In this document: one piece after another, positions 41,801 through 51,460 of the stretch
Layout: every line of letters begins with the position of its first letter
How positions within the stretch are numbered: the first letter of the stretch is position 1
Notes under the pieces: generated by a model
Told to the model about the DNA's origin: nothing
Database searches by the model: none
What the model saw: the letters and a program-made list of their open reading frames with translations, nothing else
Origin: Haliclystus octoradiatus
Lineage: Eukaryota; Cnidaria; Staurozoa; Stauromedusae; Haliclystidae
Direction: 5' to 3'
NCBI GenBank assembly: GCA_916610825.1
Contig: OU744454.1
Coordinates: 2,834,501-2,898,500, forward strand
DNA: 64,000 nucleotides
Position numbers and translations under genes: made by a program

Positions 41801-43410
41801 TTCATGTCTATGGTATCAAATTCAGATTATAATCATAAAAATGGTAAGGGATTTAGTTCCAAACTCAACCGTCATGAACAAGCTTTCAATTGCTTTCAAT
41901 TTTAAACTTTCAAATCCGTTATGAAGTATTGTAATAATATAGTCATCAAATCAATTTAACTCCGATAAACCTTTTTCAGAGTTCCGTGTCGGTTCCTTCT
42001 TAAATTCTCAGTGTATCTAATTAAATCTAACTAAAGATAGCTGCTGTTCCAACGCACATATAGGTATCTTACTCGCCTTGTTTGCTTTTAATAGGGCAAA
42101 CATTTTATTCATTATAATTCTGCCGATAGCCTCAACAAACTGAGCCTTGAATCGATTGAATTGCGTCGTATCACAGCAGATCTATTTATGTTTCATGAAA
42201 CTGTTTATCAAATTACTGACTAGTGTTCGATCATTGCGTCCAATGAATATTTTAAAACTAGAACTTGACAAATATCCGTTGCGATCCCATTCGTTGACGC
42301 CGTTTGGTGATGTATTGTACACTAGGACTGTACACCTTGGCTCATTTTGTAAACTATTTTTAAAATCTCATTTCATGTCATTTGAAAATGTCAATTTCTT
42401 TGAAATCAATTCCAATCCCTAATGAATAATTATCATAACCGATTCCATGTCTATATGCTAATCACTAAATTGAAATCCCTTGAGAGGGTAGCTGAGGAAC
42501 TTTAGGTACAGTGGGGTGCCAATTTCAATTCAGAAGCACGAGCATTAAGACGATAAACTCTCAACCAGAGGTGTAAGTCAGAATCTTCGGACTCTGAATC
42601 AGAAAAAAGTCCCAATAGAAGCGTTTGACTCCAAGTCCGGCTCCGAAAATGTAAGAAAAATAGACTCCGACTCCGGTTCCAAAATATTTCTGACAAACTC
42701 CGGTAAAAAGTCTGAAATTATCAACCCCAATCTCGATCCGAACTATAAGCAAACATAGAAAAGTACAAACTATTCATAATCTGAAATACGTAGCCAATCC
42801 AACTATATGGAAATATGTAGACAATTTTCAACTTTGAAATGCTTTAATAAATTACCAGAACTGCAGTCTGCGACTCCTGAATGGCAAAAAATTCACTCCA
42901 GTCCGGCTCCTGTTAAAATGTGGACACTTCTTGCCGGATTCAAGGTTTGACTCCGGCTCCTGTGTACACCTCTGTAGTCTGAACTGACTTGTTGATTTAG
43001 CATTTGTTTCTCTGCGTATTTTTGATATAAACCAGCAATAGTTGTTTTATAGAAATGAAAAATTCATAAAATAATATAAATACGAAACTCCAAATGTCAT
43101 CCGTTAATAAAAGGGAGTTGTCGATATGTTACTATACCAGCAAATCAGTTAAAACGGTCAATTAATTTTGTCTGAATTTTATTCGAGCATTTTCTAAAAT
43201 AAATTGAAAAATACGATTTTTTTCTGCTACTTATTTTTCTCAAAACTGCTTGTCCTGGAACATTCACTCGGACATTGAACCTATCTATCATTTAATTTGT
43301 CTGCATATATAATCTGTCATTAATATTTGCGCTTTTGAAGTTGCCTTTTTATTTTTAATACAGATGATGAGATGGCCGTTGAAGATGGACAATTTGACGA
43401 CGTTGCATAA
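35849..43410 (+). CDS. CLNS1A: Methylosome subunit pICln
   Basis: Seven exons with matching phases: 35849-35967, 36876-37033, 38319-38381, 39545-39610, 41396-41454, 41750-41843, 43364-43410; 201 residues (human is 237). pICln is the cytosolic assembly chaperone that holds Sm proteins and works with PRMT5 in snRNP biogenesis. Diagnostic stretches: GEGDLSVTE and AVCFD (first strands of the PH-like fold), ITLHAICRDTSNFP, CDVRFVPND, and the near-invariant LHPDPEDED. After these come acidic blocks and AVLDRLTDRI, as in the family, and an acidic C-terminus DGQFDDVA. Acidic C-terminal segments contact Sm proteins in known pICln. The start is the first ATG after the short shared promoter. The introns contain several MITEs. 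Confidence 0.92.
37258..37430. mobile_element. Foldback MITE, TTCATGAAC family
   Basis: TA-flanked on both sides. Left CCCCTGCGAATACAGTTCAG, right GGACTGTTTTTCGCAGGGG. Inside are CCTTAAATGGCCCCAAATTT and GCCATTTAACGTTCATGAAC. It lies in CLNS1A intron 2. Confidence 0.85.
37766..37952. mobile_element. Foldback MITE, TTCATGAAC family
   Basis: Left TCCCCTGCGAAAACAGTTCA, right CTGAACTGTTTTTCACAGGG then GA. It has the full family core GTTAAATGGCCCCAAACTTT and AAAATTGGAGCAATTTAAC. This is the second copy in the same CLNS1A intron, ~340 bp after the first. Confidence 0.85.
38480..38690 (+). mobile_element. 3' end of a CR1/L2-like LINE
   Basis: Begins in a decayed reading frame giving TFKRLLEKHLRS and a stop. 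This resembles the C-terminus of CR1/Jockey-type reverse transcriptase ORFs; compare FKQRLDAVNLQRFCKL at the end of the LINE at 57600-61650. A short 3' untranslated part follows, then AATAAATGATGATGATGATG. It is 5'-truncated in CLNS1A intron 3. Confidence 0.6.
38755..39110. mobile_element. Paired tRNA-like SINE modules (second locus)
   Basis: Forward remnant GGTTGGTGTCAGTCAACACA and GGTCATAAAATGCAC. Reverse module on the minus strand with GGTAGCTCAGTGTCAGAGTG (A box) and GTGGTTTGATTCCTTCTC (B box). The order and orientation are the same as at 22922-23320. A short ORF through this region is repeat-derived. Confidence 0.55.
40498..41359. mobile_element. hAT-like element with nested MITE
   Basis: Left end CAGGGTCTGACAAAAGG, right end CTTTTGCCAGACCCTG. 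Flanking 8-mers ATGCTATG (40490-40497) and GTGCTATG (41360-41367) agree at 7 of 8 bases, which fits a hAT target duplication. The TIRs match those of 955-1129. A TTCATGAAC foldback (40614-40770) is inserted inside. No transposase remains. It lies in CLNS1A intron 4. Confidence 0.75.
40614..40770. mobile_element. Foldback MITE, TTCATGAAC family (nested)
   Basis: TA-flanked. Left CCCCTTCGAAAAACAGTTCA, right CTGAACTGTTTTCGCAGGGG. The central part is inverted relative to other copies (ACTCTCACAGACAGTTCATG, then TTTGGGGCCTCTTAACGTTC). It is inserted into the hAT-like element. A decayed relative is at 40090-40185. Confidence 0.85.
41478..41652. mobile_element. pogo/Tigger-like MITE
   Basis: AAACCTGTTATAACGGCCACC at left and GGCTGTTATATACAGGTTTC at right. 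The interior has CTATAGTGGTCAC as in 19116-19294. It lies in CLNS1A intron 5. Confidence 0.65.
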
Positions 43411-44620
43411 GACTCATCACTGGTTGGTTCGCATCTCTTTGCCACGACCTTTTTGCTATAGTTACCTTTATAATTAAGAAAACAAGATCACGCGTGGAAT
43501 ACAATATAAATATACTACTTATAACAACCGATGAAGATCATGAAAGGAATTGATAAGGACACAACTAAATGTCAGGTTATAAATATATATATAGATATTG
43601 TATTTTGATCCGATGCTATAACTGTGTGGTTTGACGCACTAAGCTATCTAATCTTGTATATTGTGATTTAAAAATTGTCATTCTATATTTATGATATGAT
43701 TCTTCTTACGGCAAATGTGTGCCATACATTATAACCAGTTTCACATATATAGATAATAATATTTGGTTTTCTGTAAACCAATCTTAATTGATCCTCATAT
43801 CATTGTTATCTTTGAAATTTGACGATAGAATCGAGTTAGAGTCCATGCAATTACCAGTCCATTCAATTATCTAGAGTCGGAAATCGATGAAGGCAGACAA
43901 AGCGTTCCATCGCCTATGAATGTTCCCATGTCTCTCAATATATCCGAAAGGAACCCATCTTAATGCCCTCATCAGTATAAAGCTCTTGTTTCTGAATTAT
44001 AATCACATTGTAAAAGCCTACATTAAAATCCATTCAAAGCTGATAAACCTGTTTAACCTGCTACCAACCTGCTCAAATAGCGACCCACCTGCCATCGCGT
44101 CCAGTATATTTTAATATTGTCCAGAACTTGACTCTTCCATGATTCTTTGACCACGTGGTAACTTCAATATGAATTCTCTACGGGGGACCCATACTATAAT
44201 GGACCCTCGATATAGTTGGTGTAGGGGGACGCTTACTTATTGACCCCAGGCTTCGACAACTCATATCGGAGACGCAGCGACAGTAAACCCTTGATATCTT
44301 TATGTTCTGGCTAAACAGGTATTGCGTAGGGATTACTATACAAATCATGTTAGGGAGTAATAACTTGGAAGACTTTCAGACAATCCCTTTTTATTGAAAG
44401 TTTCGCAAATTATTAATTTCATAGAAGGCGAAATACTATTTTGAATTACAATCATGTTGGATTCTTCTGATTCCGACTAAAATAGATGAATTATTATTTT
44501 AGTTTCTTTAACGACAACACGACAAATCCTGTCTCCATTTGTATTTGAGCCAGGATTTTTTGAGACTTGAAAATATTTTTTCTTTAAGTTTTGCCATGTG
44601 CTACTTTTGATTGATGTATG
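43411..44620. other. Intergenic region after CLNS1A
   Basis: The first part probably carries the CLNS1A 3' untranslated region; no confident AATAAA is close to the stop. Nothing else is recognised. A 64-codon frame from 43920 shows no family motif. Confidence 0.4.
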
Positions 44621-44629
44621 TACATTTCA

Positions 44630-45115
44630 TTCAAATGACCAATAAAATGCGTCTATCATGAATTTGATTGACGTTTTCCAAAATGCCACGTATAGATCCT
44701 GACTCACGAATGGTTGGTGGATATTTTGCCCTCTGCTGGCTACCCCAAGAAGGCAATTTGTTTTCAAATTATGGAACGAAACTTCGAAACATATTTGAGG
44801 CAAGAATATATAGAATTTAACTATGTTATTACAAGTTTTTGTGTGGCTGATTGATTGATAGTGATATTGCCCATATCTATTTTATGGATACCGTTATATG
44901 ATTTCATTTTTCATTATATTTGTTCTACAATACATGTCATTTTTCAGCTAGCAATTGTATTATGTATAACCTTTAGGGAATTCGTTGACTCCAAATAATT
45001 CAACCGATAAACACATTTTCAATCCCAAATCCAACTCTAAAGCGCGCTGGAATATGGAATACAATTGGAGACACTTATGTAGAAATGTTTCACATCAAAA
45101 TTTTCTTGCAACGAA
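44630..45115 (+). repeat. Interspersed repeat R (copy 1)
   Basis: Contains ACGTTTTCCAAAATGCCACG, GAGGCAAGAATATATAGAAT, TTTTCAATCCCAAATCCAAC and CGCGCTGGAATATGGAATAC. These blocks recur in the same order at 46300-46660 and reversed at 56380-56860. Noncoding; class unknown. Confidence 0.65.
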
Positions 45116-45689
45116 TGAAATTTGCAGCTATAAATGCTTCTTGAACTCCTTAACGGCGGTCTGACAGAAATGAAACTTTTCAGTCTTTGGGCAGATTTAC
45201 GTCTTTATAAATTGTAAAATTTGTCTTAGTTGTTTTTTCAGGTTAAATCCTTAGTTTCAGTCTATTATTCAATAGTAACATTTGAGAAGGACGGGTTTAA
45301 TTTACTTTTTAGAAGAACGGATTATACCAACAATGTTGAATTATGGATTTGAATGTTCAGATTAAAACAGGATTTAATAGGCTGCCCCTAAAGTTGTGTA
45401 CAAATTCACAAAAACCACAATTCATTTTTGTGCTGGCATTCCAAATGGTAAATATGCCTGTATAATTTGGAAGCCATCTTTTTATCTTTATTCTCAAAAA
45501 TGCAATCTATTTAAAATTTCAAACAGAGAGAATTTTTTGTAAATTTTTTAGATAGGATATAATATTATAGTTATAGTTGCATAGCATAGGGATAATGTAA
45601 ATTTTACAAAGGTTTGTTTAGAATAATATTTTATTTAAATTAAAAAAAATAATTAAAAAAAATAATAAAACTGTTATTTATTTTCCAGG

Positions 45690-46310
45690 TGAGTATTTTC
45701 ATTTTCATGTTATGTGCTTGTAACTTTTTTAATGTTGAAGATTGGATACATTATAGATAGGACATGATTTTTATGTATCCAATCTTTCCAACATTAAAAA
45801 TTTACATGCACATAACATGCAACTCCAATCAACTCCAAGAGGTGATTAAAATTTTGAAATAGAAAAGGTATTGGTAATCAAAACACCATTGCCCTTCCCT
45901 CCGCTTTTTACCACAGAGAAAGCGTTGGAAAAGGGCACTCCGAAGAATGCTACTCAATTTACCTATCCGGAATCAGTAAGGATGAGTCACCCTCTGCCAG
46001 TTGCAGGATTCGAACCACTGACCCTTACAGATAACTTAATATCTCGCCTGCCGCCCTGCACCATACAACTGGACGAAAGTGCAGTACAAATTTTGGGATT
46101 TATTTGGCATTTTTCATTGTCTCAATTGGAAGTAAAGGCGGGCAAAGGAGACTCGGTCAAACAATGGGATTTCTGCATTGAATGTTTATAGGTCTAGTAT
46201 ATATTGAGTGACCATTCCTTAACAATCAGTTCCATTGTTCTCTAGTATGATTGTCATAGTAACTGATCGATGTACTTTTTGTCTTTCTTTGTTTTACAGC
46301 CATTTACATA
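45690..46310. repeat. Interspersed repeat S (copy 1) with tRNA-like module
   Basis: Near-identical, in inverted orientation, to 48690-49300. On the minus strand it carries GTGGTTCGAATCCTGCAACT, a B-box motif preceded at tRNA-like spacing by GCAGGGCGGCAGGCGAGAT, so it is probably SINE-derived. A palindromic subelement lies at 45705-45825 (TTATGTGCTTGTAACTTTTT and its inverse). A ~100-codon ORF across it is present in both copies only because the repeat is conserved. Confidence 0.65.
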
Positions 46311-46660
46311 ACGTTTTCCAAGATGCCACGTAGATCCCGACTCACGAATGGCTGGTGGATCTTTTGCCTTCTGACTACCCAGAGCAGACAATTATGAAAC
46401 TTAAATTATGAAAGGAAACTTCGGAACATATTTGAGGCAAGAATATATAGAATTTAACCATTTTATTACCAGGTAGCTGCTTGCATTTTTCAGCTATCAG
46501 TTGTATCGTGTATAACCTTTATAGGCATTCGTTGACTTCAAATAAATCAACAGAAAAACACGTTTTCAATCCCAAATCCAACTCCAAGACGCGCTGGAAT
46601 ATGGAATACAATTGGAGACAATTATGTAGAAATTGTAGACAATTGTGGCTGTTCCTTTTT
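46300..46660 (+). repeat. Interspersed repeat R (copy 2)
   Basis: Starts ACGTTTTCCAAGATGCCACG directly after repeat S and runs to TGGAATACAATTGGAGACAA. It is colinear with 44680-45090 but shorter in the middle. S followed by R also occurs reversed near 56.4-56.95 kb, so S and R may be parts of one element. Confidence 0.65.
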
Positions 46661-46879
46661 TATGTATTAATAAGAAGATGTAACGCAATGAACACTACAG
46701 TTTTATGATAACAGTAACAGTAACAGATACAGATTTGATGAAATATATGACTTGCTGCTAGCTAACGTTGTCCAACGTGGCAACCTCGTTTATAATATTA
46801 GTGCTACTTTTCATTTAACAATTGTGCTGAAATATTGCATTATATTAATGTAAATGTACAATTATCACAGTAATCCAAG

Positions 46880-47235
46880 AAACTATATACACTATAATAC
46901 TACACTATATAATACTATATTACACTAATATAATACTATATTACACTAATATAATACTACACTATATAATACTATATTACTAATATAATACTACACTATA
47001 TAATGCTACACTATATAATACTATATTACTAATATAATACTACACTATATAATGCTACACTATATAATACTATATTACACTAATATAATACTATACTATA
47101 GTACACTATATAATATTTAACACTAATATAATACACTATATATATAATATTACACTATATAATTATAGTATAGTATTATACGCTATACTATATAATACTA
47201 TATATAATACTACACTATATATACTACATATGAAC
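46880..47235. repeat. AT-rich simple repeat
   Basis: Irregular (TATAATACTACAC)n and (TATAATACTATATTAC)n for ~350 bp. No gene is seen. Confidence 0.85.
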
Positions 47236-48689
47236 TGCATACTAAAGAAAGATACACATTTTGAAATCAGTTTTTCATTTTTACAATTATTGTCCATCAT
47301 TATTCTAAATACTATTTAAATATTGCACATAATTAAAATAACATTATCATTTGATTCTTATTAAATAGTCTTTGATTCTATTTTACAAATTTTACGCAGG
47401 GATTTTACGTGTTTGTTAACTCTGATTCCATAGACATCTTGATTTCATCATGTTGGTACCCTACACGAAAAGAAAACACAGAATCAGAAACATAACAGAA
47501 AATAGGCCCCGCAGATAGACAGCAGAATGTTTTGTTACGGAAGGATATATATAAAACAAAAGGCATAACGAAAGATGCATGCGCAAAATCATAAATCATA
47601 TCATAGTCTGGTTCGAGATTCTATCGTTAATAAATTGGGCTGAGTAAATCGTCAACACCTGTACTAGACTATATACTACACTATATAGTCAAAAAACTAA
47701 TTTTAAAATCCAATATAATTTCTAATAACTATAGTGATTATATAAATATAGTGAAAATCATCAGCTATATAGTACTGTCCAATCCCATCATAAACTTGTA
47801 ATCGTAATAACCAGACAAGTATAAGGAATAATTCTAAGATATAAGAAGCGAATTGTCTCATTTTCCAAGTTTGCCAATAGGAATAATAGGTCAGATCAGT
47901 CAGCACTCTTAGTCTATACTACTTGGTTAGTTTGCCACTTTTCATTCACATGAATATTCCATGAAAAATACAAGGAACACAAACATTTTAAAGCCATCAA
48001 TAATTGCAGCAAATATAATGCACGTATACTTTAATAACTTGTATACGAACTTAGTTTCTAATTAATCACCAGATGGAATTTCGTATCTTCATAATGTTAA
48101 CTTTATTTGCAATCTTCTATACAAAGATTAAATGATTTTACGTGTTAAAGTATACCTTCTTCGTAATTTCAAATTTGAAAATTCGCTGGTTGTCTTGGGA
48201 TAGCTAGAAGGAAACAGAAATAAGACGTGGCCAGTTAGGTATGGTTAGGTCAATCAAAAAAATAATGCCTGCTTCTGAGTGGTTACTTTTATGAAATATA
48301 CATCCGTCAATCAAACGATTAAACCGTGACGTGTTGGATTTGAGATTTGACTATGTAGGAAAATAAACTGCTCGAAAAAATGCAAATAAAATTAATTTCG
48401 AAGCAAGAATTGGGGAATATACAGAATATACCAGTTTCATGTTAATCTTGTGTTCATGGATGGAGGGATATATAAATCCAGAAAGTGTTCAAATATCAGT
48501 GATTGAAAATATTTTAAAATAATTATAACAATTTGAGCACACACGAGCAAAAGGTAATCACGCCGAAAGAGCTGGGATTTATCATTTTGTCGACTATCAC
48601 TACTAAATTATATAACAAACTCATAAAGTAATTCCACATTACATTTATATATCTACAAGTCCAATCATTATTTAGCATGATAATATTCT
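47236..48689. other. AT-rich stretch with nothing recognised
   Basis: Short frames at 47405-47599 and 47703-47906 (minus) show no family motif. GAAGCAAGAATTGGGGAATA near 48400 faintly resembles part of repeat R. Otherwise nothing can be supported. Confidence 0.4.
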
Positions 48690-49300
48690 CATCCCTTCAT
48701 ATTGTGTCTGTAAAACAAAGAAAGACGAAAAGTATATCGATCAGTTACACAATCATACTAGAGAACCAATGGAACTGATTGTTAAGGAATCATCACTAGA
48801 CCTTTATACATTCAATGCAGAAATCCCATTGTTTGACTGAGTCTCCTTTGCCCGCCTTTACCTCCAATTGAGGCAATAAAAATGCCAAATAAATCCCAAA
48901 ATTTGTACTGCACTTACGTCCAGTTGTATGGTGCAGGGCGGCAGGCGAGATATTAAGTTATCTGTAAGGGTCAGTGGTTCGAATCCTGCAACTGGCAGAG
49001 GGTGACTCATCCTTACTGATTCCGGATAGGTAAATTGAGTAGCATTCTTCGGAGTGCCCTTTTCCAACGCTTTCTCTGTGGTAAAAAGCGGAGGGAAGGG
49101 CAATGTTGTTTTGATAATCCATTCCTTTTCTATTTCCAAATTTTAATCACCTCTTGGAGCTGATGAGAGTTGTATATGTTATGTGCATGTAACTTTTAAT
49201 GTTATTAAAAACTATGTTATTTCTTTCTATCTTCAACATTAAAAGTTACACGCACATAACATGCCCTTCTCATCAACTCCAAGAAGTGACTAATATGGAT
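48690..49300. repeat. Interspersed repeat S (copy 2, inverted relative to copy 1)
   Basis: CTGTAAAACAAAGAAAGACG at left through GGTTCGAATCCTGCAACTGG to CACATAACATGCCCTTCTCA at right. It is the inverse of 45690-46310. The B-box-like sequence reads on the plus strand here. A palindromic subelement is at 49175-49265. The two copies form a ~600-bp inverted pair ~2.4 kb apart. Confidence 0.65.
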
Positions 49301-49767
49301 AGTGTATATTTATGGCTGATTTGTACCAAAAAAATTATGAACATCTTCTGTTTGAGATGAAATTCTCTATAAAAAAACCTTGATAAAAATTGTAAGTGTA
49401 TTATTAGAGTATCGAATCTTGTTTTTATTCAAAATCAAATTAAGTTTAACCATATTTTGTTGTCTCCGTTCTTCTCAAATGTTACATTATCTGTAACTGT
49501 CATGTTTGAAAGAAAGTATTTTTATCAGATTAATCTGAATAACTTGTGAAACTCGAAAGACATTCTGATTGATGGACGTGATAAATTTCAAATTTAGTAA
49601 TAGTTCCTTTAGTAAATGAACCATAGTGGTCCTTCCTTTTTAACAGGACCTTTTACAATTAAAGTAAAGTTATTAGATCTTTCGCATAAAATTAATTTTC
49701 GTGTTGTAAATGACTGTACCTAAGGCCCTGTTTACAAGGAGGGCGAGTTACTCGGGTAGGCGAGTTA

Positions 49768-50573
49768 AGGCAGTCTTCAAACGTCGCGCTTTACATGCGC
49801 CGTGCTTTGCTTTGTCTGGCACGGCAGAATTGGAATTCTGGTTTCAATTCATTTCAGACGGCGTGAAATTGCCGTGCTTTGGCCATTGACGTCATCAAAA
49901 TTGAAAAGCGTATTGCGCAATTATTGAAAGTAAAACTATCTTTAGCTAAATTTAGCAGTACCTGAAAATGATGTCACACTGTCTGAGATATAAGATTTCG
50001 GTTTAAGAGATCTAATATTTATTAGTTAAATTTCCTTCGAATATAAATGTTTTAATTTAAAAAAACAATTAAATCTCATAAAGAAATATTTGTTCTATCA
50101 AGCTATGTTACCAGTTAACATGCAACTGAAATGAAGGGCATCCTGAAATGTTTTCAGCCTACATAGTAATAACATAGTAATAAAATTCACTATTTTAATA
50201 GACAGCAGAATACCAAACAGTTGAGCATAATGAAGTAGTTTATAATTGGACTTTATGTTCACCAATATCATCGAGAAGTGAATGAAATGATAAGAAAACA
50301 TCATAAAAACTACTATTTTATCCCCAATTCGCATGAATTTGACCGAACATTCGTCTGAAAACAGACGAATAAAAGCTCGGCATCCAAAAAAGCACGCCTT
50401 ATAAAACAACTGTCGTGCTGACGCCGCTCCGAGCGGCAACCATCGTCGTGCTTCGAGCTTTTGCCGAGCTAGACAAATTGCGTCGTGCTTTACTGATTTA
50501 TACGTCGCGCTTTTGCCAGGTCTCGCCAGAAGATTAGCACGGCGCATGAAAAGCACGACGTTTGTAGACTGCC
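49768..50573. mobile_element. 806-bp TIR element, tandem copy 1
   Basis: Left GGCAGTCTTCAAACGTCGCG, right CGACGTTTGTAGACTGCC. TTA lies at 49765-49767 and at the junction 50574-50576. The target can be read in the intact arms as GGCGAGTTACTCGGG, so TTA is the duplicated site. The ends are GC-rich (CATGCGCCGTGCT inverted as AGCACGGCGCATG) and the middle AT-rich. A 152-codon minus-strand frame is present but unlike any known protein. Confidence 0.75.
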
Positions 50574-50576
50574 TTA

Positions 50577-51381
50577 GGCAGTCTTCAAACGTCGCGCTTT
50601 ACATGCGCCGTGCTTTGCTTTGTCTGGCACGGCAGAATTGGAATTCTGGTTTCAATTCATTTCAGACGGCGTGAAATTGCCGTGCTTTGGCCATTGACGT
50701 CAACAAAATTGAAAGGCGTATTGCGCAATTATTGAAAGTAAAACTATCTTTAGCTAAATTTAGCAGTACCTGAAAATGATGTCACACTGTCTGAGATATA
50801 AGATTTCGGTTTAAGAGATCTAATATTTATTAGTTAAATTTCCTTCGAATATAAATGTTTTAATTTAAAAAAACAATTAAATCTCATAAAGAAATATTTG
50901 TTCTATCAAGCTATGTTACCAGTTAACATGCAACTGAAATGAAGTGCATCCTGAAATGTTTTCAACCTACATAGTAATAACATAGTAATAAAATTCACTA
51001 TTTTAATAGACAGCAGAATACCAAACAGTTGAGCATAATGAAGTAGTTTATAATTGGACTTTATGTTCACCAATATCATCGAGAAGTGAATGAAATGATA
51101 AAAAAACATCATAAAAAATACTATTTTATCCCCAATTCGCATGAATTTGACCGAACATTCGTCTGAAAACAGACGAATAAAAGCTCGGCATCCAAAAAAG
51201 CACGCCTTATAAAACAACTGTCGTGCTGACGCCGCTCCGAGCGGCAACCATCGTCGTGCTTCGAGCTTTTGCCGAGCTAGACAAATTGCGTCGTGCTTTA
51301 CTGATTTATACGTCGCGCTTTTGCCAGGTCTCGCCAGAAGATTAGCACAGCGCATGAAAAGCACGACGTTTGTAGACTGCC
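50577..51381. mobile_element. 806-bp TIR element, tandem copy 2
   Basis: Nearly identical to copy 1, with only scattered single-base differences (for example CATCAAAATTGAAAAG versus CAACAAAATTGAAAGG). It follows copy 1 in the same orientation after a single TTA and is followed by TTA (51382-51384) and the resumed outer arm CTCGGGTTGGCGAG. Confidence 0.75.
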
Positions 51382-51460
51382 TTACTCGGGTTGGCGAGTT
51401 ACCCGGGTCTATTGTTTATGCGCGTTCTGTTTACAAGCAAAGTGAGAAAGTTGTCTCGCC

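Noticed and set aside
48925-49000. Functional tRNA gene around GGTTCGAATCC
   Set aside because: No complete cloverleaf; it occurs as part of a dispersed repeat with an inverted copy at 46000.
45871-49139. Reading frames containing EKGTPKNATQFTYPE in both S repeats as a conserved protein
   Set aside because: The frame crosses a tRNA-like B box and the conservation includes noncoding flanks, so it reflects the repeat and not a gene.
50098-51364. Two 152-codon minus-strand frames, nearly identical, as a duplicated gene
   Set aside because: They lie wholly inside the tandem 806-bp elements and are similar because the DNA is duplicated. The sequence has no domain motif and runs through the terminal repeats.
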